NCBI GenBank assembly: GCA_947632255.1
Contig: CANROL010000015.1
Location: 1 to 12,696, forward strand
Direction of reading: 5' to 3'
Length of the DNA stretch: 12,696 bases
Source of the DNA: an uncultured Bacilli bacterium
GTDB lineage: Bacteria; Bacillota_I; Bacilli_A; RF39; UBA660
Shown here: positions 1 to 7,221 of the stretch, piece by piece
Layout of the letters: each line of letters begins with the position of its first letter
Position numbering within the stretch: the first letter of the stretch is position 1
Program-made: the position numbers and the translations under genes
Notes under the pieces: generated by a model
Databases searched by the model: none
The model's input: only the letters and a program-made list of their open reading frames with translations
What the model was told of the DNA's origin: nothing

Positions 1-355
1 CTGGAGGGTCCCCATCCATAGAACCATTGTTACCTTTCATATCAATTAAAGGTGTGTTTTGTTTCCACCACTGACTCATTCTTACCATAGCATCATAAAC
101 TGAGGAGTCTCCGTGAGGATGATATTTACCTAAAACATCCCCAACAGTCGCAGCACTTTTAATATATTTTTTATCATAAGTGTTGCCAGCTTTATACATA
201 GCAAATAAAATCCGTCTTTGGACTGGCTTTAGACCATCTCTTACATCGGGTATAGCGCGATCTTGAATTATTTCTTTGGCATAAGAACCAAAACGTAAAC
301 CCATGATTTCTTCTAAAGCATAATCTTCAATTCGTTTTAAGATGTTATCTTGCAT
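1..355 (-). CDS. parC: DNA topoisomerase IV subunit A, ParC (N-terminal part, runs off left edge)
   Basis: The first 118 codons of the breakage-reunion subunit of topoisomerase IV, which with ParE decatenates replicated chromosomes. Visible features are the conserved DRAIPDVRDGLKPVQRRIL block (about residues 32-50), the HPHGDSSVYDAMVRMSQ helix (79-95) and the NNGSMDGDPP loop just before the catalytic tyrosine, which lies outside the window. The quinolone-determining Ser (S84) and Asp (D88) are both present, so no resistance substitution is seen at these sites. ParC rather than GyrA is favoured by the GNTYDKKYIKSA stretch and by ParE nearby. The ATG at 353-355 is chosen because AAGGTGA lies six bases upstream; an in-frame ATG at 371-373 has no ribosome binding site. 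Unusually, two unrelated genes and a terminator separate it from parE. Confidence 0.95.
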   Translation of the reverse strand, partial: MQDNILKRIEDYALEEIMGLRFGSYAKEIIQDRAIPDVRDGLKPVQRRILFAMYKAGNTYDKKYIKSAATVGDVLGKYHPHGDSSVYDAMVRMSQWWKQNTPLIDMKGNNGSMDGDPP

Positions 356-360
356 ATCTT

Positions 361-380
361 TCACCTTAATCATTTTATCA
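361..380 (-). promoter_or_regulatory. Possible parC extended -10 (TGATAAAAT) and Shine-Dalgarno
   Basis: On the minus strand TGATAAAAT (372-380) has the form of an extended -10 (TGN plus TAAAAT), followed by AAGGTGA (361-367), which sets the parC start at 355. A promoter here would fit the terminator just upstream, since parC would otherwise depend on readthrough. The predicted start (about 365) would fall inside the Shine-Dalgarno and no -35 is visible, so the promoter call is weak; the ribosome binding site is more solid. Confidence 0.3.
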
Positions 381-381
381 T

Positions 382-410
382 AAAAAAAAAGGTAAAGGAA
401 GGCTCTTTAC
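382..410 (-). terminator. Intrinsic terminator after the PstS-like / membrane protein pair
   Basis: In the transcribed strand GTAAAG (405-410) pairs with CTTTAC (392-397) around a 7-base loop and is followed by C and nine T (382-390). It lies about 40 bases past the stop codon of the 449-1942 gene and before parC, so it separates parC from the genes upstream. The stem is short (6 bp), so termination may be partial. Confidence 0.65.
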
Positions 411-448
411 ACTTTTTTGACCTAATTTTAGTTTAAATATTTTAAAAA

Positions 449-1942
449 TCATTCTATTTCTTTTAAAGTAAATAAAGAATAAGGAATATAACTATTAACA
501 TAAGAAATCATATTAATATCAATTGGTAATTGATAAAACATGTGAATCATTTCATTTTCTTTATCTATGGCATAAGAAGCATCTTTAATTAAATCTTCAT
601 AATGACGTTCTTCTAAGCAAACATCATAATCTAGAGAATCACAATTACCTAAGAAGCCTAAAAAATTATCTTCATTAGCTATAATATAATCATAAACTGT
701 ATTATTAAAATCATTAAAAATATCAGTTGGATTATCTTCTAAAAATTCAATATTTCCCTCTTTAGTAATGATCATATTATTTTTAAAAATATAATCTTCT
801 TTAACAGTTTTAGCTTCATAATAGCCTAAAAGATATTTAATAAATTCTTCTTTATTAAATTCTTTAATATCAATCATATAAGTTATTAGTTTATAATCAT
901 AATTAGTATTATATATATCTAAATCAATAGATATATATTTATAATTATTTTCTTTAGTTAAATCATATTTAGCAATAATAATATCAAAAAACTTACTTTC
1001 TAAAGCTTCTAAATCAAGATCTTCATATTCATATTTATATTCCATTGTTATATCATTACCAGTAGAATTATATATTCTTTTATCTAAATAAGTTTTAGAA
1101 GTTAAAAAACTAGAGTTTTGATAATTTGAGTTATCTTCATATTCTTCAAAAATATAATTACAATTTTGGGGATTACAATATGCAGTTATTTCTTTTTCGT
1201 AAATATTATCATTAGTTAAAAAACGATTAAAAATAGTTATATCTTGAGGATAATTATAAAAGTTAAAATTAACGAATTCAAAATAATCAGGATAATAATC
1301 AGAACTAGCATAATAATTTAAACGAAGTCCAACATTATCTTTAGATAAAATCATTTCATAATTATTATTTTTAATATCATTTAAACCGGCGATTAAATAG
1401 TTATCAATAACATTATTTTCATCATAACTTAATTCTTCACAACCCATCAAAGGACAATAAGTACGATATAAAGCATCTTTAGATATTTCTAGTAAATCAC
1501 TAGTATTTTGAAATATTTCTTCTAATATAATATCATTACCATCTACTAAATTAATAGTAACACTTTTATCTTTACAACTTATATTTAAAACATTAGAATA
1601 ATTAAAATTAACATAACAAAAATTATCACCATATTCATTTTTTGAAACATCTAGTTTAGCTAATTTATCATTTATTTTAGTTTCTACTTCTTTATTTTTT
1701 AAACCAGTGATACTTGCTTTATTATCAAAATTGATAGTTATAGGATTAATTGGATACTTAGCAAAAACATCAATTGGATCTTTTTTACTTACCTTTTTAA
1801 AACTATAATATGGTGCTTTATAAACTTCTTCAACTCTTTTATTATGATTATTAATTAAGAAAAAAGTAACTAAAAAAGCACTTATAATTAGAAAAACTAA
1901 AAAAATAGTAAAAAGAATATTACTTTTAAGATGCTTGGACAT
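449..1942 (-). CDS. Single-pass membrane protein with large extracytoplasmic domain, unknown function
   Basis: A 497-residue protein that I do not recognise with certainty. It starts with a short basic segment, then one hydrophobic helix (about residues 9-30), then some 465 polar residues rich in Asn, Tyr, Asp and Glu, predicted to lie outside the membrane. Cysteines come in close pairs (CPLMGC, CNPQNC and CDSLDYDVC), which would suit disulfides outside the cell. The ITGLKNKEVETKIN stretch followed by an INLVDGNDI..LEEIF stretch is faintly like the DUF4163/DUF3298 module of RsiV/PdaC-type surface proteins; this is only a suggestion. A longer reading from 1960 is possible, but the ATG at 1940-1942 has a perfect AAGGAGG six bases upstream. 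The gene overlaps the end of the PstS-like gene by 17 bases, so the two are probably translated together and may act together. It appears to end with TGA. Confidence 0.8.
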   Translation of the reverse strand: MSKHLKSNILFTIFLVFLIISAFLVTFFLINNHNKRVEEVYKAPYYSFKKVSKKDPIDVFAKYPINPITINFDNKASITGLKNKEVETKINDKLAKLDVSKNEYGDNFCYVNFNYSNVLNISCKDKSVTINLVDGNDIILEEIFQNTSDLLEISKDALYRTYCPLMGCEELSYDENNVIDNYLIAGLNDIKNNNYEMILSKDNVGLRLNYYASSDYYPDYFEFVNFNFYNYPQDITIFNRFLTNDNIYEKEITAYCNPQNCNYIFEEYEDNSNYQNSSFLTSKTYLDKRIYNSTGNDITMEYKYEYEDLDLEALESKFFDIIIAKYDLTKENNYKYISIDLDIYNTNYDYKLITYMIDIKEFNKEEFIKYLLGYYEAKTVKEDYIFKNNMIITKEGNIEFLEDNPTDIFNDFNNTVYDYIIANEDNFLGFLGNCDSLDYDVCLEERHYEDLIKDASYAIDKENEMIHMFYQLPIDINMISYVNSYIPYSLFTLKEIE

Positions 1943-2837
1943 AACCAGCCTCCTTAGCAACTTTGGTACCTTCTTTAGATAATAAAGCTTCTTTAAATTC
2001 TTTTACTTCTGGGGAAGGATTTTTTAAAGTGACAATATAGTAAGCTGTAAGAATAGGATACTTACCATTTCTAATTGTTTCATAGTTAGGTTCAATTCCA
2101 TCTATAGCTAAAAATTTTATATTAGGAGTATAATACATAGAACTAGCATAGTAATAATAAGAATAACCTATCCCAGCAATATTATTATCATAATCAGCGA
2201 TAACATCAATTATGCCACCCATAGTTTCCACCATTTCTTCAGTAGTGGGCTTTTTTAAAGGAATATCTTTCATAACTAAAGATAACATACCAGTTTGACT
2301 ACCTGAATTGGTTGGCCTTTGATAAGCAATTATTTTTTCATTGTTACCCCCAACTTCTTGCCAATTATTTATTTTTCCCGCATAAATATCTTGGATTTGA
2401 GAAAGTTTTAAATTATTAATGGGATTATTTTTATTAACAAAGAAAACAAAACCTTCATTAACAATTTTAGTTATTTCTAATTCAACATTAGCATTTTTAG
2501 CCATTTGTAATTCTTCTTCACTAGGTTCGGTAACAATTATTAAATCAGTTTCCTTATTAATAAGTTTTTGATAAGCCGGATGAGTGTTAGTATATTCATT
2601 ATTAACTTTGATAAAATCATCAGGACTTGCAAAATATTCAATAAAACTATTCATTAAAGGTTGTGTTGCTAAAGAAGCATCAACTTTAATTTTTAAATCT
2701 TTAAATTTTCCTTTTAATTCTTCCGAGACTGGTTCCTCAAGAACTTTTTCTTCTTTGGTAAAATAATGATAAGTAAAAAGACAACTAGGTATTAATATTA
2801 GTAAAACAATAATGGTAATAATAATCTTTTTTAACAT
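1926..2837 (-). CDS. PstS-like phosphate-type substrate-binding protein, membrane anchored
   Basis: A 303-residue periplasmic-binding-protein fold of the PstS family, which binds phosphate or a similar anion outside the membrane. Residues 4-22 are a hydrophobic anchor; LIPSC (C19) could be a non-ideal lipobox (Pro at -2), otherwise it is a simple transmembrane anchor. Family signatures are the DLIIVTEPSEEE segment (98-109), the NPINNLKLSQIQDIYAGKI segment leading into NNWQEVGG (138-164), RPTNSGSQTGM (174-184; compare the R-x-x-SGT anion loop) and GIGYSYYYY (223-231). AAAAGGAG lies five bases before the ATG. No PstC, PstA, PstB or PhoU is encoded in the window, so it is an orphan here. It lies 42 bases after parE without an obvious terminator and overlaps the next gene. 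It could serve phosphate uptake with transporter genes elsewhere, or sensing or another surface role; the ligand is not proven by sequence. Confidence 0.88.
   Translation of the reverse strand: MLKKIIITIIVLLILIPSCLFTYHYFTKEEKVLEEPVSEELKGKFKDLKIKVDASLATQPLMNSFIEYFASPDDFIKVNNEYTNTHPAYQKLINKETDLIIVTEPSEEELQMAKNANVELEITKIVNEGFVFFVNKNNPINNLKLSQIQDIYAGKINNWQEVGGNNEKIIAYQRPTNSGSQTGMLSLVMKDIPLKKPTTEEMVETMGGIIDVIADYDNNIAGIGYSYYYYASSMYYTPNIKFLAIDGIEPNYETIRNGKYPILTAYYIVTLKNPSPEVKEFKEALLSKEGTKVAKEAGYVQAS
1949..1955 (-). promoter_or_regulatory. Shine-Dalgarno inside the PstS-like gene, decides the start at 1942
   Basis: AAGGAGG lies within the last codons of the upstream gene, six bases before the ATG at 1940-1942. 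It argues for translational coupling and against the longer start at 1960, which would place the ribosome binding site inside the coding sequence. Confidence 0.75.
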
Positions 2838-2879
2838 ATAAACTCCTTTTATTCTTTTTATATAATTAAGATATAATAA

Positions 2880-4790
2880 TTAACTTGCTCGATAATCATC
2901 TTCCATCGTGAAAATGATATTTTCTTCAATCCAATCTTTTCTTGGTTCTACTTTATCACCCATTAAGACAGATACTCTTTTTTCAGCGAGAGCCGCATCA
3001 TAAATATTTACCCTTATTAAACTACGCGTATCAGGGTTCATAGTCGTATCCCATAGTTCTTCGGCGTTCATTTCACCTAAACCTTTGTTTCGGGAAATAT
3101 CTGGTTTACCTGGATTATCCGCGATGATTTGAAAACGTTCTTCATCAGAATAAGCGTAAAAATGCTTTTTGCCATAGTCAATTTTATATAAGGGAGGTTT
3201 CGCAATATAAAGTTTACCCGCTTCAATTAAAGGACGCATAAACCGGTAGAAGAAGGTAAGTAATAATATTTGAATATGAGAACCATCAACATCGGCATCG
3301 GTCATGATTATTACTTTATCATAATTGGAGTCTTTAGCAACAAACTCTGGACCAACTCCGGCGCCAATAGTATGAATAATGGTATTTATTTCTTCATTTT
3401 TTAAGATATCGGCAACACTGGCTTTTTCAGAATTAATAACTTTACCACGTAAAGGTAGAATTGCTTGAAAACGTCTATTTCGGCCACCTTTTGCCGAACC
3501 ACCCGCGGAATCCCCTTCCACCAAAAATAATTCATTTAAGTTAGGATTTTTAGTTGAGGCTGGAGCAAATTTACCCGATAAGTTCTTTTCTAATTTATTT
3601 TTACTTTTGCCATTTCGAGCTTCTTCACGAGCTTTACGGGCGGCTTCTCTAGCTAATTTACTGCGACTTGCTTTATTAACTATATTTAGAGCAATTTCTT
3701 TATTTTCTTCTAAATAAAATTTTAAATTTTCATAAGTTATAGCTTCCGTGATGCTTCTTGCTTCTGGTGTTCCTAGTTTTCCTTTAGTTTGCCCTTCAAA
3801 TTGAAGTAGAGCTTCCGGAATTTTTAAATTAATAATGGCACTTAAACCTTCCCGAACGTCACTACCCTCAAAAGTAGCATCTTTACCTTTTAAGATATTA
3901 TTATTTTTAACATAATCATTAAAAGCTTTGGTAATACCCGTTTTAAAACCAACTTCATGAGTGCCCCCGTCAATAGTTTTAACATTATTAACGAAAGATA
4001 AAATATTTTCATTATAAGTATCAGTATATTGCATAGCAATAGATACTTCAATATCATTTTTAGTAGATGTAAAATTAATTACTTTATGAAGGGGTTCTTT
4101 ATCTTCATTTATATATTCAACAAAATTAACTAAACCATTGTCATAATGATATTTAACATTTTTGCCAGAATCTTCATCACTTACTTCAATCGTAATATTA
4201 GGAATTAGAAAAGCACTTTCTTGCATTCTTTCCGTGATAGTTGTATAAGAAAATTGACAATTTTTAAAAATATCATAATCAGGTAAGAAAGTTACAATTG
4301 TCCCGGTTTTATTAGTTGTACCAATCTTTTTTAAAGGACTTTCAACTTCACCACCATTGGCAAAACGAATATTATGAATTTCGCCATCGCGATATATTAC
4401 CACATCCATTTTTTTAGATAAAGCATTAACAACAGAAGCTCCAACACCATGAAGACCTCCACTTACTTTATAGTTTCCTTCTTCAAATTTACCTCCGGCA
4501 TGTAAAATAGTATAAATTACTTCCGGTGTAGTTTTACCAGATTCATGCATACCCGTTGGAACACCACGACCATTGTCGGCAATAGTAATAGAACCGTCTT
4601 TATGTAAAACGATTTTAATATGATCACCATAGCCATTTATTATTTCATCAATGGAATTATCAACGATTTCCCAAACAAGATGATGAAGACCACGTTTATC
4701 CGTGGAGCCAATATACATACCAGGTCTTTTTCTAACCGCTTCTAATCCTTCTAATATTTTAATTGATGAGGCATCATAGTTCTTTGTCAT
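2880..4790 (-). CDS. parE: DNA topoisomerase IV subunit B, ParE
   Basis: The ATPase subunit of topoisomerase IV (636 residues; Bacillus ParE is about 655), which drives decatenation of daughter chromosomes with ParC. The order is: GHKL ATPase domain with EIVDNSIDE (41-49, catalytic Glu and Asn), DNGRGVPTG (72-80) and the GGLHGVGASVVNALS lid (111-125); transducer domain with QTKGKLGT (334-341, the ATP-contacting QTK loop); TOPRIM domain with EGDSAGGSAK (425-434), PLRGKVINSEK and MTDADVDGSH (496-505, metal-binding acidic residues); then RNKGLGEMN (567-575). All key residues are present. The EGLEAVRKRPGMYIGSTD start and overall sequence match ParE better than GyrB. A weak GGGTGA precedes the ATG. 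It has its own promoter and is followed by the PstS-like gene rather than directly by parC. Confidence 0.97.
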   Translation of the reverse strand: MTKNYDASSIKILEGLEAVRKRPGMYIGSTDKRGLHHLVWEIVDNSIDEIINGYGDHIKIVLHKDGSITIADNGRGVPTGMHESGKTTPEVIYTILHAGGKFEEGNYKVSGGLHGVGASVVNALSKKMDVVIYRDGEIHNIRFANGGEVESPLKKIGTTNKTGTIVTFLPDYDIFKNCQFSYTTITERMQESAFLIPNITIEVSDEDSGKNVKYHYDNGLVNFVEYINEDKEPLHKVINFTSTKNDIEVSIAMQYTDTYNENILSFVNNVKTIDGGTHEVGFKTGITKAFNDYVKNNNILKGKDATFEGSDVREGLSAIINLKIPEALLQFEGQTKGKLGTPEARSITEAITYENLKFYLEENKEIALNIVNKASRSKLAREAARKAREEARNGKSKNKLEKNLSGKFAPASTKNPNLNELFLVEGDSAGGSAKGGRNRRFQAILPLRGKVINSEKASVADILKNEEINTIIHTIGAGVGPEFVAKDSNYDKVIIMTDADVDGSHIQILLLTFFYRFMRPLIEAGKLYIAKPPLYKIDYGKKHFYAYSDEERFQIIADNPGKPDISRNKGLGEMNAEELWDTTMNPDTRSLIRVNIYDAALAEKRVSVLMGDKVEPRKDWIEENIIFTMEDDYRAS

Positions 4791-4810
4791 TTTTCTTCAC
4801 CCTATTATTA

Positions 4811-4838
4811 ATTATAACAAAATTTAAAAAAATGTAAA
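4811..4838 (-). promoter_or_regulatory. parE promoter, TTTACA-N16-TATAAT
   Basis: On the minus strand TTTACA (4833-4838) and TATAAT (4811-4816) are 16 bases apart, giving a short leader of roughly 15 bases before parE. The -35 box lies inside the 3' arm of the terminator of the preceding gene. Confidence 0.65.
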
Positions 4839-4862
4839 ACTAGATTAACACTATTTTTACAT
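4826..4862 (-). terminator. Intrinsic terminator of the dnaB-dnaI-4870 unit
   Basis: In the transcribed strand ATGTAAAA (4855-4862) pairs with TTTTACAT (4832-4839), with a possible inner TAG/CTA extension across one mismatch, and the 3' arm runs directly into a T tract (4826-4831). It starts eight bases after the stop codon at 4870-4872. The stem is AT-rich, so its strength is uncertain. Confidence 0.7.
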
Positions 4863-4869
4863 TTTAATA

Positions 4870-6258
4870 TTAGTTTTTTCTTAATGATAGTAACATTTCT
4901 CTATTTTCAGTTATAGTACTTTCATTTATATTTAAACCATCTAAACCGTTTAAGATATAAGAACCATATACTAAATAAAAATCATATAATTTCTTTTCTT
5001 TCCAAGATTTAAGAATTTTAATTCTTTCTTCTTTGGTAAATTCTACTTCTTGTAATAATTTTGTAGTATAACTTGAACCATTGGTAACTAAAGCATAAAT
5101 AATATTTTTATCTTCTATTTTAAATTTGGGATTGGCATCATACATGGTTTTAAGTAAATAATCTAGATTTCTAATATCACCAAATTTAGTAGCAATTACT
5201 AAATCACCTTTTTCATCTTTATTAAAATTATTAAGAAGATAATTTAATAAAGAAAGGTATTTATCTTGAAAAATTTTTTCTACTAAATAATTTATATAAC
5301 TTTTATCTTGAGCATCAAATATAAGAGATATTATATATTGATTATTTTGACTAATTAATTTATCTACTAAAGTATAATTATAAGAACATGAAGTATTTAA
5401 AACCCAATTTTCAATTAAAAATAAATTATTAGTTTTAGCAATTTCATGAGCAAGATAGTTTAAATCAAATTCATCTAATTCATTTGTTTTAATAACATTA
5501 TTAATATCATAAATAAATTCATTAATAATACTGTTAAGTCTTCCATATTTATTAAATTTAACATCTTTTAAAGTATCTAATTTAGTTGAAATAATTTTTA
5601 TAGTATCCCCAAGAACTTGGGTTTTATCTACTTTAGTTTTTTTACTAGTATTTAAGAGAGCTGAAATGGTATCATCTTCATAATCATTTTGATAATAAGT
5701 AAAATATTTTACTAAATCAGGATAAGAAAAATTAGAAGTTATTTCTTTATTTATAATACGGTTAATATCATTATTATTTAAATTACTGGCAAATAAAATT
5801 AGATCTATATTTTTAAGACTTATTAATTGATTAGCTAAAGCAATATTTATTTCCTTCTTAAAACAAATATTATTTTTTACACAATAACCAATTAAATCAT
5901 ACATACTACCTATATCAAAAAGATTTATAATATAATTTAGTAATTTATAGCAACCATAAGGATAATTTTTATTTAAAATAATTAAGACGTCTGTTAAATA
6001 CGTTTTAGGTATAGTATTAATGTAACGACAATTGATAAATTTTTCTTCTAAAGATTCATAACCATTTTCAACTAATATTTTAATTGCTAAAAAAGGATAT
6101 TTATTATTATAAACAAAATCATGATTTAAGTAATCGGTAAAAAATTGATAAAAAGAAAAGCTTTTATCATTTAATAATTTCTTAATATCACATATAGCTA
6201 AATAGTTATCTACTGCACATAGTCCCTCTTTTTTTAAGATATTTTCTAATTTTGACAT
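4870..6258 (-). CDS. Hypothetical protein, probably all-helical and cytoplasmic
   Basis: A 462-residue protein that I do not recognise. There is no signal peptide, membrane segment or catalytic motif. The sequence is rich in Leu, Ile, Asn, Lys and Tyr, and repeats a pattern of short amphipathic helices with LLNYLLNN-, YLLKTM- and LVEKIF-like turns, mostly in the second half (about 290-400), suggesting a helical-repeat solenoid (ankyrin- or HEAT-like in style, without a clear consensus). Such proteins usually bind other proteins, but no partner can be named. An AAAGGAA about nine bases upstream supports the ATG at 6256-6258. It follows dnaI by 72 bases with no terminator between, and has its own promoter, so it may be transcribed both alone and with the helicase-loading genes. 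Confidence 0.75.
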   Translation of the reverse strand: MSKLENILKKEGLCAVDNYLAICDIKKLLNDKSFSFYQFFTDYLNHDFVYNNKYPFLAIKILVENGYESLEEKFINCRYINTIPKTYLTDVLIILNKNYPYGCYKLLNYIINLFDIGSMYDLIGYCVKNNICFKKEINIALANQLISLKNIDLILFASNLNNNDINRIINKEITSNFSYPDLVKYFTYYQNDYEDDTISALLNTSKKTKVDKTQVLGDTIKIISTKLDTLKDVKFNKYGRLNSIINEFIYDINNVIKTNELDEFDLNYLAHEIAKTNNLFLIENWVLNTSCSYNYTLVDKLISQNNQYIISLIFDAQDKSYINYLVEKIFQDKYLSLLNYLLNNFNKDEKGDLVIATKFGDIRNLDYLLKTMYDANPKFKIEDKNIIYALVTNGSSYTTKLLQEVEFTKEERIKILKSWKEKKLYDFYLVYGSYILNGLDGLNINESTITENREMLLSLRKN

Positions 6259-6291
6259 TTTAATTGTTTCCTTTCTTTAATTTTATTTTCT

Positions 6292-6320
6292 ATTATAAAC
6301 TATAAAAATTAATTAAACAA
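6292..6320 (-). promoter_or_regulatory. Promoter for the 4870-6258 gene, TTGTTT-N17-TATAAT
   Basis: TTGTTT (6315-6320) and TATAAT (6292-6297) are 17 bases apart on the minus strand, 34 bases before the start codon. The same pair of hexamers with the same spacing precedes dnaB. Confidence 0.6.
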
Positions 6321-6330
6321 CTATTTTCTT

Positions 6331-7212
6331 TTATTTTCTTTTATTATCAGTAATAATTTCTAAATCTTCGGTTAGTTGTTTTATTCTTTCAATAATACGA
6401 CGAGCTTTTACTTTATCTATATTATTTTTAGTAAGAGATAAATGAAGTTCTAATTCCTCAATAGTTAAGTTAGAAGTAAAGAAGGTTGCTAAATGATTAT
6501 TCATCCGATTTTGTAAGATCGTACCTAAGACTTCATCACGGCCCCATTCACTTACAGCTTCGGCCCCTATATCATCAATTAATAATAAAGATACAGTACT
6601 ATAATAATTTATTTTTTCATTAAAACTATCCCAATCATCTTTTAGAGTTCGTAAAATATCAGGAAAATATAAAGCTTCATAGTCTACTTTTTTATTTATT
6701 TTAAGTTCATTTAATAAAGCATAAATAAGATAAGTTTTGCCACTTCCAAAAGAACCATGTAAATAAAGGCCTTTTAAATCTTTAATACCATCATAATTAT
6801 CATAAAAATTTTTTAGCCATTTAATCGTGGTAACTCTATTCTTATCCCGAACATCTATATCTTTAAACCGAGCATTAAGTAAAATTTTACCCGCAGTTTC
6901 TCTTTCATTTAAAAGTTTTTCATTTTCTTTTTCATAAGAACAAGGAATATAAGCTAAATCAAAAATATTATTATCTATTTTAGGATATAATATATGACCT
7001 AAAACTTTATTTTTACAAGCATATAAACCAGGACAATTTTGACAATTTTTTAACTCATGACATGAATCTTCTAATAAAGAATTATTAAGCATACCCATAT
7101 TATCTTTGATTTTTAATTTAGTAACAAGATTTTTAAATGTCGGATCTTCTAAATTCTTTTGATATTCTTTTTTTAAATCAAAATCTAAATTATTTATTTT
7201 TAATTTTTCCAT
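6331..7212 (-). CDS. dnaI: Primosomal protein DnaI, replicative helicase loader
   Basis: A 293-residue AAA+ ATPase (Bacillus DnaI is 311) that loads the replicative helicase at the origin and at restarted forks. The N-terminal part carries a cysteine/histidine cluster (C51, H52, C57, C60, C66, C91), matching the zinc-binding helicase-interaction domain. The AAA+ part has Walker A GSFGSGKT (153-160), Walker B LLLIDDIGAE (209-218), the sensor-1-like TFFTSN (243-248) and a basic RRIIERI (271-277) as candidate sensor 2. The ATG at 7210-7212 is nine bases after the dnaB stop, and its AGGAG overlaps that stop codon, so DnaB and DnaI should be made in a coupled way. No terminator follows it directly. 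Confidence 0.95.
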   Translation of the reverse strand: MEKLKINNLDFDLKKEYQKNLEDPTFKNLVTKLKIKDNMGMLNNSLLEDSCHELKNCQNCPGLYACKNKVLGHILYPKIDNNIFDLAYIPCSYEKENEKLLNERETAGKILLNARFKDIDVRDKNRVTTIKWLKNFYDNYDGIKDLKGLYLHGSFGSGKTYLIYALLNELKINKKVDYEALYFPDILRTLKDDWDSFNEKINYYSTVSLLLIDDIGAEAVSEWGRDEVLGTILQNRMNNHLATFFTSNLTIEELELHLSLTKNNIDKVKARRIIERIKQLTEDLEIITDNKRK

Positions 7213-7221
7213 TTAACACTC

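Noticed and set aside
449..451. TGA read as tryptophan (Mycoplasma-type code)
   Set aside because: The Trp codons checked are TGG, including the tandem WW of GlyRS. The extension past this TGA would add only eight residues before a TAA, so it is uninformative, and the standard code is preferred.
2584..2766. Plus-strand 60-codon frame
   Set aside because: Antisense shadow of the PstS-like gene without support for expression.
2838..2879. A separate promoter for the PstS-like gene
   Set aside because: The 42-base gap is AT-rich and holds TATATAA-like strings, but no convincing -35/-10 pair with proper spacing was found; cotranscription with parE is simpler.
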